Below, in pieces: positions 21,785 to 32,176 of a stretch of 64,000 bases of DNA. Under the pieces are notes generated by a model, which was not told the DNA's origin, searched no databases, and was given only the letters and a program-made list of their open reading frames with translations. A program made the translations under genes and the position numbers. Each line of letters begins with the position of its first letter. The stretch's first letter is position 1. This DNA comes from Branchipolynoe longqiensis (lineage: Eukaryota; Annelida; Polychaeta; Phyllodocida; Polynoidae), in contig CM059193.1 in assembly GCA_030323885.1 (NCBI GenBank), positions 73,569,543-73,633,542 of the forward strand, written 5' to 3'.

Positions 21785-21900
21785 TAGACCTTTTCTTCGA
21801 AGATGACCCATTCAGCCGCTACCCACAATGCTAGTTTTTTCCACTGCCGCCAGAGGGAGTGTTGGCGGTCAAACTCTTCTGGGGAAACCTTTTCAAACAA
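21785..21900. repeat. GACCTTTTC-family dispersed repeat
   Basis: AGACCTTTTCTTCGAAGATG, CTACCCACAATGCTAGTTTT and GGGGAAACCTTTTC match the units at 4,925-5,200. Confidence 0.6.
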
Positions 21901-21917
21901 AACAGGCTTCACACTGA

Positions 21918-22355
21918 GCCGACCAGACAGGAGGGTTGAATGTGTTGATCGTCCGTCTATCTCGGTAGATCGTGCAATTTGAATCCATGAGTTTGAACCC
22001 TGGTTAAGTCAAACCAATGACTTAAAAAATTGATGCTTGTCGCTTCCTAGCCAGGCGCTTGGCATTATTAGGACTTGTGACAGTGCACCCTCATGGTGAC
22101 TTCATAGTGTTGCCCCACTGGGACACCATGCCACCAGCACCATCACCTGATATCCCACTCCGTCACATTATCCTGACACTGAGCCAACCAGTCCTTCCCT
22201 TATCCTAATAATGCCAAGCACCCGGCTAGGAAGTTACAAGTATACATCTCTATGTCATTGATTTTACTCGACCAGGGTCCGAACCCTTGGTTCGAATCCC
22301 ACGATCTACCAATATGGGAGATGGATGCTCAACTCATTCGGCCATCCCGTCTGGT
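21918..22355. mobile_element. Two SINE-A copies in inverted arrangement
   Basis: 21,918-22,075 is sense (head with GTTTGAACCCTGGTTAAGTC, then TGTCGCTTCCTAGCCAGG). At ~22,075 it joins an antisense copy starting mid-body at GACTTGTGACAGTGCACCC. That copy ends in the inverted head (CATTCGGCCATCCCGTCTGG) at 22,355. The heads therefore face outward and the pair could form a long hairpin transcript. Confidence 0.75.
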
Positions 22356-22604
22356 TTTTCATGGCAGAAGCCGAAGCACTCTTGCTTTCATTGGCTGGCA
22401 TCGAGGCTTCTGACCAAACAAATTTGTTGTATTTGCGTATCCAGGCTTGCTAGCCTCAAAACAGACCATCCATTCATGGGAAAAGGTCACTTACAGGATT
22501 AATTAACTGGCAACAGCTGGGTATGACATCCACTTATGCTACACACCTGGGCATGCTGGAATAATACAGGTGATTGGACTGCGAGAAATACTCTGAATGG
22601 TGGC

Positions 22605-22912
22605 ATTTTTCTTTTCTTGAAGATTTATACTGCCTGTCATGGATAAGTCTGAATAGTCTTGTTTTCACCATTTGACAGTTGGTTAATAGAAATCCAGAGC
22701 CTACACTTTTACCGACCCAAGGGATTTTTGAACTCCTACACCAGATAGACATGGGATGAGAGCAACTGGCCTTTGATGTGCTGTAAGTTATACACAGCGG
22801 TGAAAATCCAAATTGGTAGAGGTGATGGCATGGGGAATCAAACCACCGACTTTCAGATTAGGAGTCCGACCTAGAAAATAATCAGACCCTCTAACCACTC
22901 CGCCACAGAGAT
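22605..22912 (-). mobile_element. SINE-C, tRNA-headed, minus strand
   Basis: On the minus strand the copy begins TGTGGCGGAGTGGTTAGAGG, a box A-like head. GGTGGTTTGATTCCC (box B-like) follows about 50 bases later, then a long body with CTTGGGTCGGTAAAAGTGTA. A second copy at 26,282-26,605 has the same order. The head resembles Ser/Leu-type tRNAs with a long gap between boxes. Confidence 0.75.
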
Positions 22913-22985
22913 GCAACATATCTGATACCTTAGTATAATCGGAGACCATTTATATTTACCTGTATACACAGACACAATCGATATA

Positions 22986-23495
22986 CAGTATAACCCTATT
23001 AAACCAAGCTCGGTTAAACCAAACGATCGGTTAATCCAAACTTTTTTCGGCGGCCCGGCAAATTACTACCATTTATCATATTCAGAAAAGTTGGTTAAAC
23101 CAAAGTCTGTTAATCCAAATTATTGGTTAATCCAAACAACATTGTCAGACCCCAGGTCACTCCGGTATGGTTAAACCAAACTTTCATGTGGTTTATAAGG
23201 TCATCTGAGACCCCACCAACTTTTTTGATATGATAAATGGTAGTATTTTGCCGGGCCGCCGACAAAAGTTTGGAATAACCGATTGTTTGGCTTAACCAAG
23301 CTTGGTTTAACGGATTATACTGTATATACATAAAAAACAATAATCAAAGTATCCACATATATTTTATATTACATGTGCAATACACGCTTATTCAAAGTCA
23401 AAGTCAAAGCCAAAGCTTGGTTAAACCAATGATCGGTTAACCCAAACAAATGTCTAGGGTCCCTTCAAGTTTAGTTTAGCGGGGTCATGCTGTAT
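22986..23495 (+). mobile_element. Pogo/Tigger-like MITE composite, second copy
   Basis: Starts CAGTATAACCCTATTAAACC after TA. It contains two successive CAAACTTT-type half units and an internal inverted end (TTAACGGATTATACTG, ~23,322). It then repeats ACATAAAAAACAATAATCAA and ends GCGGGGTCATGCTGTA. Compared with 18,727-19,140 the first part has an extra ~105-bp internal duplication. Confidence 0.7.
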
Positions 23496-23999
23496 CAGGA
23501 TAAGTAGGAGCAAAACACACATGACAAAGATTATGTGAAATTGTCAAATATGTGGGAAAAATCCCACACCCATGTCGAGGATGGCCGCAATTAAATGGCA
23601 CTTAGCCACTGCCGAAATTGGCCACTTCTGGCTGACTCAAACCTTATTGGTGAAAGGGGATTCCCTCCGCAAATATATTCTCTATCATTACCAACTGACA
23701 CTCAACCACATGTCACTAAACTCTGATAATTTCATGGTCTGACACCAACAATTGTACAATACAAACATCGTGCATGAACTCTTCACAAATATAAAACAAG
23801 AAGACGTTTTGGTGTTCTTGAGCACTTCCTCAGGTCCTCTGGACTAGGGTGGGGGTTGGGGGTGGGGAGTTAGGTGAGATGTGGGTGTCGAGGATGGGAA
23901 GTGAATTCCTAGTTACAGAGAACCTACATAGTTGATGAGTGGTGTGACACAATTAGGTGTAATTAGTTGTGCCACAGACGGGTAGTTCCCCCACCCCTT
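23496..23999. other. Unannotated interval
   Basis: G-rich at 23,840-23,890 and otherwise unique. No gene or repeat family was recognised. Confidence 0.4.
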
Positions 24000-24120
24000 T
24001 GCCCCGCCCCCATGTGTATATGTATATATATGGATATATATACATATATATATGTGCAATATATTTATATATGTGCAATATATATATATATATATATAGA
24101 TATACCATATATATAAGCAC
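24000..24120. repeat. TA-rich microsatellite
   Basis: Runs of TATATA interrupted by TGCAA and GGATA. Confidence 0.9.
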
Positions 24121-24292
24121 ATACACACAATCCCATACATTTACATATTTATGCTCACCTTGAATTGTATCGCTTGTATGCGCACTGTGCCAACTTTGAA
24201 ATCTTTACTGCAGTCTGTAAAAATCCAATATTACCGCCACTTAGGACTGCACCTATGGCGTCTTTTGACACTACTTATTCCTATTCAACTGA

Positions 24293-24365
24293 TGAAGGCA
24301 TCAGCTTATCTAAACTAAAATACTTACCTAGATTTGATCCTACATATTCAACTTAGATACTGCTG
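24293..24365 (+). mobile_element. TTAA-MITE fragment
   Basis: ACCTAGATTTGATCCTACAT followed by ATTCAACTTAGATACTGCTG matches the family's first third only. Confidence 0.6.
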
Positions 24366-24649
24366 CTATTGGCATACATCTTTTGCAGTTTGGAGCTGCT
24401 GTGCTAAGTAAACAAACAGGTAGACAATTGTTAAGTCTTGTATTTTTTTTTTGCGCACACACAATTGATTCCGCTAAATCGATGGCAGAAGGAATAAGTG
24501 CAGGTAACAAGAGTTTATTACAGTAAAATAAAATAATGGCATCCTCTGGGCCATGCTCTGAGCGGTACGTAATAGTAAGTGGGTGCGTGGACAATATACC
24601 CTTTTCAATGTTTACAAACATTATGTATGCGCGCACAGCTTGGCTGCAG

Positions 24650-25075
24650 AATAATGGCACACTGCCATTGAGTTTGCCGATATGCCCAGTGCAAAATGTT
24701 ACTTTTATTCAAAATTAATAGAAATCCAGACCCGAACCTTATAAATTTAATATAATCTGTTTTTTTAAGCAGGTTATCGGTTTGTGTGCGAAGCAGTTTG
24801 TGTCTAGGTGGTGTGGTTTTAGATATATTTCACTTTTCTGTAGGAAGGTTGATTACGGCCATTGACAATGCATTGATTTTGCCGATACGTGCAGTGCAAA
24901 ATGTAAATTTTCCTCAAAATTAATAGAAATGCAGAATCCTAAGCTGATAAATTTAATATTATCTGTTCATTGAATATGTTTTCTATGTGTGTTCCAAGCG
25001 GTTTGTGGCTAGGTGGTGTCGTTTTAGAGATATTACATTTTTTCTCTATGAAGATTGCTCATAGCCATTGAGTTT
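24650..25075. repeat. Direct duplication, offset about 206 bp
   Basis: TTTGCCGATATGCCCAGTGC with TCAAAATTAATAGAAATCCA at ~24,675 recurs at ~24,880. GTTTGTGTCTAGGTGGTGT recurs as GTTTGTGGCTAGGTGGTGT, and CCATTGAGTTTGC begins a third unit near 25,060. Confidence 0.75.
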
Positions 25076-25369
25076 GCAGTGTGACAGTATGTCGTCCTGC
25101 AGCCAAGCAGTCCGCACACTGACCTAAATACCCATGCTGACGTCATATGAAATAGGTCTATAAGGTGTGTGCTCACCGTCCCATGGAAGGTTGACATCTG
25201 ATGACTTGGCCTGGGGCGATGGTGGTAGAGCTGCAAAGGCTCGCTGGCCAATCAAATGGGCAGAAGCCAGGGACTACCCTTTACATCTGACGAAGAGTTA
25301 ACGTATTCCTGGGCGGGGGGGGGGGGGGGGGGGGTTGAGGGGCGGCTCCCGTCATTTACGATGAATCAA

Positions 25370-25545
25370 CACAATTTGAAATTGCCCAAAATTGCGCATG
25401 TTTGCAAATATCTCCAAGGATCACTCTTTAAAATAAAATTAAAAAAAACTCTAAGCAAACTCCAAAGTAAAGTAGATGATCATTTTCAATGTAATATATA
25501 TATATCTAAAAGAACTAAATATCATTGGGTTATGAAACTTTAAAG
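25370..25545 (+). mobile_element. TTAA-MITE, 3' part
   Basis: Reads GCGCATGTTTGCAAATATCT, CTCTTTAAAATAAAATT and ATTGGGTTATGAAACTTTAA. Its right TTAA lies just before another MITE. A G-run (25,314-25,334) lies upstream. Confidence 0.7.
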
Positions 25546-25548
25546 ATA

Positions 25549-25754
25549 AGATTCCATATATCCGGTATGCGGTATGCAAATGCGAATGTGACAAGAAATG
25601 TTAATGCATGGTGTTGCTTTCATATGTCCGGCGAACGCAAATGCAAATGCGAATGTGTGGATGGCAAAGTGGATTGTTTAATCGAGTGATCAGTGCGAAT
25701 TTGAATGTTAATGCGAATGCGAATGACATGCCACATACCGCATACATGGAATCT
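25549..25754. mobile_element. MITE with AGATTCCAT ends, TA target
   Basis: The left end AGATTCCATATATCCGGTAT is matched by an inverted ACCGCATACATGGAATCT on the right, with TA on both sides. The interior is built of AATGCGAATG words that can themselves pair. It is 206 bp and non-coding. Confidence 0.7.
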
Positions 25755-25912
25755 TAGCTTTCGATTACATATAGCTCTGTGTACATTCTACTTAGAATGT
25801 GTGAAAATTAGGTCACGTTCAATTCTGGATCTATCTACACAATCAGCGACGCTCTTATGCAGGGAGTGAATGTAAGATGCTAATTCGCTAATATTTATTT
25901 ACAAACAGGTCA

Positions 25913-26047
25913 CATCCGGTTCTGCTCCCGGTCCTACTTCCGGTTCTACTTCTGGTTCTACTTCCGGTTCTGCTTCCGGTTCCGGTTCCGCTTCCAATTC
26001 CCCTTCCGGTTCCGGTTTGGCATTCCGGTTCCGCTTCCGGTTCCGCT
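25913..26047 (+). repeat. TTCCGGTTC-type 6/12-bp tandem repeat
   Basis: Repeated CTTCCGGTTCTG and CTTCCGGTTCCG units. The minus-strand frame reading Glu-Pro repeats is a by-product. Confidence 0.9.
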
Positions 26048-26281
26048 CTGATCTCTCAAATATGCGATGTGAAAGGAATGATCCGTCAGTGGTAAGTATT
26101 TTAATATTACCAAAAACATTGAAACCTCCGATCAATCATTGAAACAAATGACAAATTATACGCATCCTTAAATCGTTGTCATCGTAAACATTGTTCTATT
26201 TACCTGTTCCAATGAGTTACACTTAACTATTTCTTTTTCTTTAATTGTAAAGCAAAGCTGGGTTTGTTGTAATGTTTTTTT

Positions 26282-26605
26282 TTTTTTTCTTGTTTTTTTT
26301 TTCTTGAATATTTATACTGCCTATCATGGATAAGTCTGAATAGACTTGTTTTCACCATTAGGCAGTTTGTCGATAGAAAGCCCGAGCCTACACTTTTACC
26401 GACCCAAGGGATTTTTAACCTCCCACATCACATAGACATTGTATGAGAGCAACTGGCCTTTGATGACGCTGTAAGTTTATACACAGTGGTGGAAATCCAA
26501 ATTAGCAGAGGTGGCGGGCACAGGGAATCGAACCACCAACCTTCAGATTAGTAGTCTGACCTAGAAAAAGTCAGACACTCTAACCACTCCACCAGAGAGA
26601 ACACC
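26282..26605 (-). mobile_element. SINE-C, second copy
   Basis: Same landmarks as 22,605-22,912: CCTATCATGGATAAGTCTGA, CACTTTTACCGACCCAAGGG, CCTTTGATGACGCTGTAAG and the inverted head AATCGAACCACCAACCTTCA and CTCTAACCACTCCACCAGAG. A T-rich run borders the tail side, as expected for an A-rich 3' end on the minus strand. Confidence 0.8.
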
Positions 26606-27327
26606 ACATGTTCAATGTAGGAATGTAGGAATGTCTAAGCACACTAACTAGCTATGCAGGCAAACCTTGCATACTGCCTTATTAACATTTAAAAATAACA
26701 TTTTTAACTATTGAAATATTAAAATATTAAAATAGTTAGGAATTTATAGCAGTTATCCAAGAATAAATATCTCGGGGATAACCTTCAGTGGAATAGCGAA
26801 AAAATAAACATCTTTTTCCTCCGGGCTTCGTTTATAAAAAAAAAAGAAAAGGCAAAGCATAACTGACAGAAAGTGCATATTGGGTTCTCACTGCCGCAAT
26901 GCATGTTGGGACGGAAACTGTCTACACCAGCGTGGTGCCTGCTGGAAAGCAATGCCCTTACATCCGGCGCCGGTGGCTTCTGGGAATAAAACACGCATCC
27001 AGTTCCGGTTTTAAAAAAACCCTGGAAGTTTATTATGTGAGATGGTCTCATCCTCATAATGACTGCCCCGGTTTTGTTGATTCATCGCTTGAAAATAAAA
27101 TCGTTCATAAGAAAATATTAATTGTCGTGTTTTCCTGTTCCTTTCCCTTTTTTTGGCCAGTGACAGTTTGGAAGTAATGGCCTTGCTGATTCAAATCTAA
27201 AAGGAATCATTTGGGTAATTGCTCAGAGTTGGCTAAAGTGTGTGGATGGATGATTTCTGTCGGTTAGTATGATTTGTTTCTTTGTTTAGGGTTTTACATC
27301 CTGTCAACACGACAGACCAGTCTCACA
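26606..27327. other. Unannotated interval
   Basis: AT-rich with short overlapping frames on both strands (26,785-27,057 minus; 26,899-27,177 plus). Neither has a recognised domain, and they read the same DNA in opposite directions. No repeat was recognised. Confidence 0.4.
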
Positions 27328-27789
27328 GGCCATAATCGATTAACATGACCCGGCCACCGCTGGTCATCCGAGTCGTCAGAATTTCAAATCGAACACCGCA
27401 AGTGGAGTCGACAAATACATGTGCCGTGTGCAAAACGATCCGCCTCCAGTAACCCACCTCTTGGCTACGAGCAATGACATCACATTTGCGCTTGTACCAT
27501 CCTGCAGGATAACAGCTACCAGTACCAGTCATACATATTTTTTTTAAAGAATAACCTAGATTAATGAAATGGAAATATAGCTACTCTAGGCCATCATAAA
27601 ATACTTTAAATCCTATTTTGATGTAGTTTTATCGGTTATTAAAAAAAAAAAAAAATTTGGGATTAAGCCATCATTTTTTCCACCCCAAGCATGGAGAAGC
27701 ATATTAGATTATTCTACCTGAGTCTGTAGGATATGCGCATGCACCAAAAAGTGGCTCAGGTGACCTGAGTTGATTAATCGATTACGCCC
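27328..27789 (-). mobile_element. MITE-E with CGTAATCGATTAA ends, minus orientation
   Basis: The left end GGCCATAATCGATTAAC and right end GATTAATCGATTACGCCC are imperfect inverted repeats. The interior (TGTTATCCTGCAGGATGGTA on the other strand; ATGAAATGGAAATATAGCTA) matches 41,613-42,086 in opposite orientation. It is about 462 bp, with no coding capacity. Confidence 0.8.
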
Positions 27790-28193
27790 ATAATTTACAA
27801 AGGCGGAGGCGGGTCACATATACAGTGTTTTTTTATTTTTCTTCAAGCACATAGATCAGAACAGAGCAATGGTAATCCCCACCCCCCTCTTCCTCCGCAC
27901 TCAGAGTCTCTTGAGTGCCGGGTTCGAACCCTCAACCCAAACCAGTGTCTGTTATCTTCGGTGTGGGTGGGTGTGTGAAGAAAGGTGGTGTAGGTCCTTG
28001 CTGGATGGTGGTGGCAGTAGAAATGGGGCCGCGGACGGGGGTTTGGGGTTGAATCCACAGTCACATGACTTTTTGGTGGGAAGGTTGTGGTGGCTCCAGT
28101 GTCGGGTAACATGGTTCTGGTTAAAGCTGGTAGGTGGCTCCACTGGGAGTGTTCAGGCCTAGTTCGACGGCGAGCCGAGAGTGGCGCCAGTGA

Positions 28194-29034
28194 GCCGGTG
28201 TGGCGGTTTCAGCTCGTTCCCGTGCTCAGCCGTGTCCCGTTGCTTCTGCGCATGCGCAGATTTCGCATCAACTCGGGTCACCCGAGCCACTTATTGGCGG
28301 ATGCGCACATCCTACAAACTCGGGTCGAATAATCGAATACGCTCGGGTGGACAATTTGTTCTTTTTTTTTTAATAACCGATAAAAGTACAGCAAAATAAG
28401 ATTTAAAGTATTTTATGATGGCCTAGTTTACCTATAATTCAGACACAGGACACGAAAGTGGTATAAAGTGGTAGTTTATTGATCTTTTTTCTTATGATGG
28501 AATTCTTAGGTTTCGAGTAGTTACAGTTCGGTATAGTTAGTTTTGTCCCACGTGCGCTCAGCCTTGCGTGCCAGATGGGTGGGTGGGACGGCTAGAAAAG
28601 ACAGCAAAGCTTCAGTGGCCACGCGGCAGGTTCGGGCGCACTGGTCAGTGTGAGCTGCTCCGGCTCCTCCGGTGGCGAGTCTGTGAAGGATCCGCCAGGT
28701 AGCGCATCGGTTCGATAGTGCGTCTCGTTGAGTATAGGTGGCGCCACGGTTGTCCATAGAGTTTAAGGTTGAAGGGGTTTCGGTCCCGCGTCCCAAATTA
28801 CCCATGTTGCCGCCGCAACATGCACATTTCCATTTCATTAATCTAAGTTATTCTTTTTTTGCACACTGCATGTGTATTTTCGACTCCATTCGCCGTGTTC
28901 TATTTGAAATTTGGATGACCCGAGTCGCCCGGGTCGTGTTAATCGATTACGGCCATGTTTATTAGATTCTGACGCATGCGCAGAAGCGAGGGACACGGCT
29001 GAGCACGGGAACGAGCTGAAACCGCCACACCGGT
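28194..29034. mobile_element. MITE-E copy with long exact inverted arms, itself interrupted
   Basis: The left arm (28,194-28,260) and inverted right arm (28,973-29,034) share ~47 exactly paired bases, including GTTTCAGCTCGTTCCCGTGC. Inside lies a MITE-E copy (CAACTCGGGTCACCCGAGCC to TGTTAATCGATTACGGCC). A further unit at 28,437-28,825 sits within it. The arms are absent from the two simple MITE-E copies, so this is a larger family member or a separate inverted repeat around it. Confidence 0.6.
28437..28825 (-). mobile_element. Solo YR-retroelement unit (A+B) inside MITE-E
   Basis: The minus strand starts GTGCATGTTGCGGCGGCAAC and continues ATGGGTAATTTGGG, then GTGGCGCCACCTATACTC and GCCGTCCCACCCACCCA. 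It ends with a B-like tail (TACCACTTTATACCACTTTC to GAATT). The last block nearly matches the B repeat of the 57-kb element. MITE-E copies at 27,328 and 41,613 give the empty site (CTATATTTCC). The insertion sits between CTAT and ATTTCC with no target duplication. Confidence 0.65.
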
Positions 29035-29202
29035 TAAGACAGGGCAGTGGGGTTTCCCGCCTGCGCCAGTAAATTACCCATGTTACGAATAACATGTACA
29101 ATGATATCTCTCCAGATTTATCTGATACTAATCTGAATATATAATCCAGGTCTAATGACCTTCATCGACTAAAGATCTAAATAATCCCATCTAACTAAGG
29201 GT

Positions 29203-29745
29203 TGCCTTAAGGCAAGTCAAGGCAAATCAAGGCAAATCAAGCAAGTCAAGGCTTGGCAAGTCAAGGAAAGTCAAGGCAAGTCAAGGCAAGGCAAGGCAAG
29301 TCAAGTCAAGGCAAGACAAGGCAAGTCAAGGCAAGGCAAGTCAAGTCAAGTGAGGTCAAGGCAAGTCAAGTGAGGTCAAGGCAAGTCAAGTCAAGTCAAG
29401 GCAAGTCAAGGCAACTCAAGGCAAGTCAATTCAAGTCAAGTCAAGGCAAGGCAAGGCAAGTCAAGGCAAGTCAAGGCAAGTCAATTCAAGTCAATTCAAG
29501 GCAAGGCAAGGCAAGTCAAGGCAAGTCAATGCAAGTCAATTCAAGTCAATTCAAGGCAAGGCAAGGCAAGTCAAGGCAAGTCAATTCTAGTCAATTCAAG
29601 TTAATGCTAGGCAAGTCAAGTCAAGTCAAGGCAAGACAAGGCAAGGCAGGACAAGGCAAGCCAAGTCAAGGCAAGTCAAGGCAAGTCAAGGCAAGAGAAG
29701 TCAAGGCAAGTCAAGGCAAGTCATGGCAAGTCAAGGCAAGTCAGG
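29203..29745 (+). repeat. CAAGG/CAAGT 5-bp satellite, about 540 bp
   Basis: Nearly pure tandem CAAGG and CAAGT pentamers (GGCAAGTCAA), with occasional CAATT. The 165-codon plus frame (29,253-29,750) of Ser/Gln/Gly/Lys/Val repeats is open only because the pentamer frame cycle contains no stop. Confidence 0.95.
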
Positions 29746-30336
29746 ACTGAAAAGCAATATATTTATTGCAGTTATCTAAGCATAAAATCTCCCTGCCCAT
29801 AGTTTTGAAACCGACGTTATATATACTCTTGAAAAGCAATGTTTAAAATAAATCGGAAATGATTCCGGCGAGGGCGGGGGGAGGAAATCAGCATTTCTGT
29901 TTAAAAAAAAAGGGAAATGACTGGAGAATGATTCAAAGTGATTTAGAATTTCCTCCGCCATCACTTCAGGGCTGAATTCTTTTTAAACCATAAAAGAGAC
30001 AAAACCAAACTTTGGAAAATCACACGCCTCCACATGTTCAAATCCAAGTCAAGTCCACAATGACTTTCCTAAATTGGCCTCTTTAGCCAGAAAGGAGCTG
30101 CAATTGTGCAAAATCGAGCACTTGCGGCCGTCTTCCTCACTGCACATGCTCAGTTGGCTTCCGTTTAGCCTGTCCCTCGTTCCAATTAAAAGCTATCATT
30201 TACAGTGTGCCGCTCTTTATGGGTCATTAAAGTACTTCCGGTCCAACCCCAATATGTGCGTCACACTGCAACAGGCACCTCACTAAAAATGTGTCACGTG
30301 GTCTGAGATGTAGAACTTGTAGAACAGGATCAGCGA
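29746..30336. other. Unannotated interval
   Basis: Unique, moderately AT-rich. No repeat or gene recognised. Confidence 0.4.
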
Positions 30337-30754
30337 TAGATAAAAGATTCACCCCGTACTTCCAGTACAGGGGTGAAAACCAGCCTTATAAAAAAAGGGT
30401 AGACAAATCGGGCTAATGAACTGAGTCGTTATGAGAGCCTAATTTCGCAATCTAAGAAGCAACATTTATTCTTTGTATATGTCTTCATGTTTACACGCTA
30501 CTTTTGAGTTGGAAAATAGAATAAAACATATACTTTAATCAAATTTAAAAGTGAAATCGACAGCATTCTCTGGCTGCCATCTTGTCTTTTTGCATTCTCT
30601 CCCATTTCACCAACTCTGTTCTGATATAAGTAACCATTTGACACTGGTGCCAGGCATTCTACTTCTTGTTCCATACTAACGCTATTTTCGCCCATATTTA
30701 TATAAGCCTGGTCTTCACCCGTGTACTACAAGTATCGGGTGAATCTTTTATCTA
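30337..30754 (-). mobile_element. Mutator-like MITE, 9-bp target duplication
   Basis: TAGATAAAAGATTCACCC at the left is matched by GGGTGAATCTTTTATCTA at the right. Similarity extends ~50 bases inward (GTACTTCCAGTACAGGGGTG against its counterpart). The flanks are an exact 9-bp duplication, GATCAGCGA (30,328-30,336 and 30,755-30,763). Long inverted ends with a 9-bp duplication fit Mutator-like elements. It is 418 bp with no transposase. A second copy in the opposite sense lies at 53,981-54,388. Confidence 0.8.
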
Positions 30755-30765
30755 GATCAGCGAGT

Positions 30766-30948
30766 GCATTGGTTGTTGGAGTTTTACATCCTGTCAACAT
30801 CTAAGGTCATATCAGGATGGGTACCGACTTGTTACACTGAGCACTGTTGGTAAATTTATAGTGTTGCCTCACTGGGAAATCAGGCCGCTGGCACCCTGTC
30901 CCGAAATCCCACTGAGTCACATTATCCTGACACTGAGCTAACCTGTCC
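30766..30948 (-). mobile_element. SINE-A, broken by a non-LTR insertion
   Basis: TTGGTTGTTGGAGTTTTACA through CACATTATCCTGACACTGAG and ACCTGTCCTT. The rest of the SINE is replaced by the retrotransposon remnant that follows. Confidence 0.75.
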
Positions 30949-30949
30949 T

Positions 30950-31760
30950 TCAATCAATCAATAGTTCCATCCTCTAGTCGAGGGTTGGATTCAATGGTTC
31001 TCCATTTGTCCCGATGGTGTGCTGTTCTGATAGACTGTGCATAATTCAAGCCTGTCCACTGTGAAATATTTGTATACCATGATGTTCTTGGTCTCCCTCT
31101 CCCTCTACTGCCATTCACCTTCCCTTCCAACAATGTATGGTATATTGAACTCTGATGAATGATGTGGCCAAAATAAATAAGTTTCTTTGTCTGTATAGTG
31201 GCAAACAAGCGTTTCTTATTTTTAATTTTTCTGAGAACTTCTTTGTTGGTGATCTTCTTTGTCCATGATATTTTCATCATCCTTCGAAAGGTCCACATCT
31301 CAAATGCTGCAAAATGTTTGTACATTTTCTTAGATATTGTCCATGTCTCAGCCCCATACATTAGAGTAGACCACACATAACACTGAAGAATACACTTCCT
31401 TGTATGTATTAATATCTTACTTGATGTTAACACTCTATACATTTTGGAGAATGTTGTTCGGGCTATTGTTATCCTTCTCTTAATTTCTTCCTCACATCTC
31501 CCATCATTTGTAATCTTTTGTCCGAGATGAATTCGTATACTTGTTCTATGTTTGTGCCATCTATGGTTATATTGATATTTGGTTTATCTGTCTTTTTACT
31601 TATAACCATTGTTTTGGTCTTCCTGGCATTCATCTTCATGTTGAATAGTATTCCAGCTTTATTGGTTCTATTCACAATATCTTGTAGGTTTTTCTCACTG
31701 TCTGCTAGTATTACACTGTCATCGGCATATCTAAGATTGTTGACCACCTCCACATATCGA
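30950..31760 (-). pseudogene. Non-LTR retrotransposon remnant with YADD (family 1)
   Basis: Two minus-strand frames together cover the end of a reverse transcriptase domain and the C-terminal region. The upstream one (31,469-31,753) has NLRYADDSVILADSEK, the catalytic YADD, then a KTKTMVISKKTDK stretch. The downstream one (30,954-31,442) has YGAETWTISKKMYKHF and GSRGRGRPRTSWYTNISQW. A frameshift near 31,460-31,510 separates them. The copy is 5'-truncated at ~31,760 and ends in TTGATTGATTGA. It shares its 3' end with 11,841-12,220. Clade is unresolved. Confidence 0.85.
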
Positions 31761-31984
31761 CCACTCCCCTATATCAGTATATCGATCGCTTTATTTGAGT
31801 CCAAAAAATACCATTGTAACCCTATTCTAACTCCCTAACCGACCACCTCCACATATCGACCACTCCCCTATATCGTTCACTTTATTTGAGTCCCAAAAAT
31901 AACATTGTAACTATATTCTAACTCCCTAAACCGACCACTTAAAGTCAGTCCCAAGGTCGGTCGATTTAGAGAGGCGTTACTGCA
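31755..31984. mobile_element. Tandem ~105-bp units with a pogo-like terminus
   Basis: CCACCTCCACATATCGACCA with CTCCCCTATATC occurs twice ~105 bp apart, each followed by TTTATTTGAGTCC. The right edge, reverse-complemented, is CAGTAACGCCTCTCTAAATC, similar in style to pogo/Tigger ends. The left end is missing, probably lost at the junction with the retrotransposon. Confidence 0.5.
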
Positions 31985-32111
31985 TATGAGATTACCAGTG
32001 ATTACATATACATATATTGTAACAAACTGCCTTGTCACATGGCTGGAAGATCATTGCCACGGCACTGGCAAAGGACTGTATTCAATGAATAAACATTATT
32101 TACAAAAAGAA

Positions 32112-32176
32112 ACAAGTTGGTACCAGTCCTCATATGACCCTATATGTTGCCAGGACGTGAAGCTCCAACAACCTAG
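32112..32176 (+). mobile_element. SINE-A tail fragment, sense
   Basis: TTGGTACCAGTCCTCATATG, CCAGGACGTGAAGCTCCAAC and AACCTA mark the 3' end of the sense strand. Confidence 0.65.

Larger units (their letters stand above)
27955..29097 (-). mobile_element. YR-retroelement A-type unit, interrupted by a nested MITE
   Basis: On the minus strand it starts at 29,097 with TACATGTTATTCGTAACATG, a perfect CATGTTA/TAACATG palindrome, then GGTAATTTACTGG. After ~60 bp it is broken by an insertion with 47-bp inverted arms (28,194-29,034). It resumes with CACTGGCGCCACTCTCGG and continues to CACCCACCCACACCG near 27,955. Without the insertion the unit is ~300 bp, similar to the 331-bp A repeat at 57,028. Confidence 0.5.

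Noticed and set aside
29253..29750. 165-codon Ser/Gln/Lys/Val frame
   Set aside because: Pure product of a stop-free pentamer satellite.
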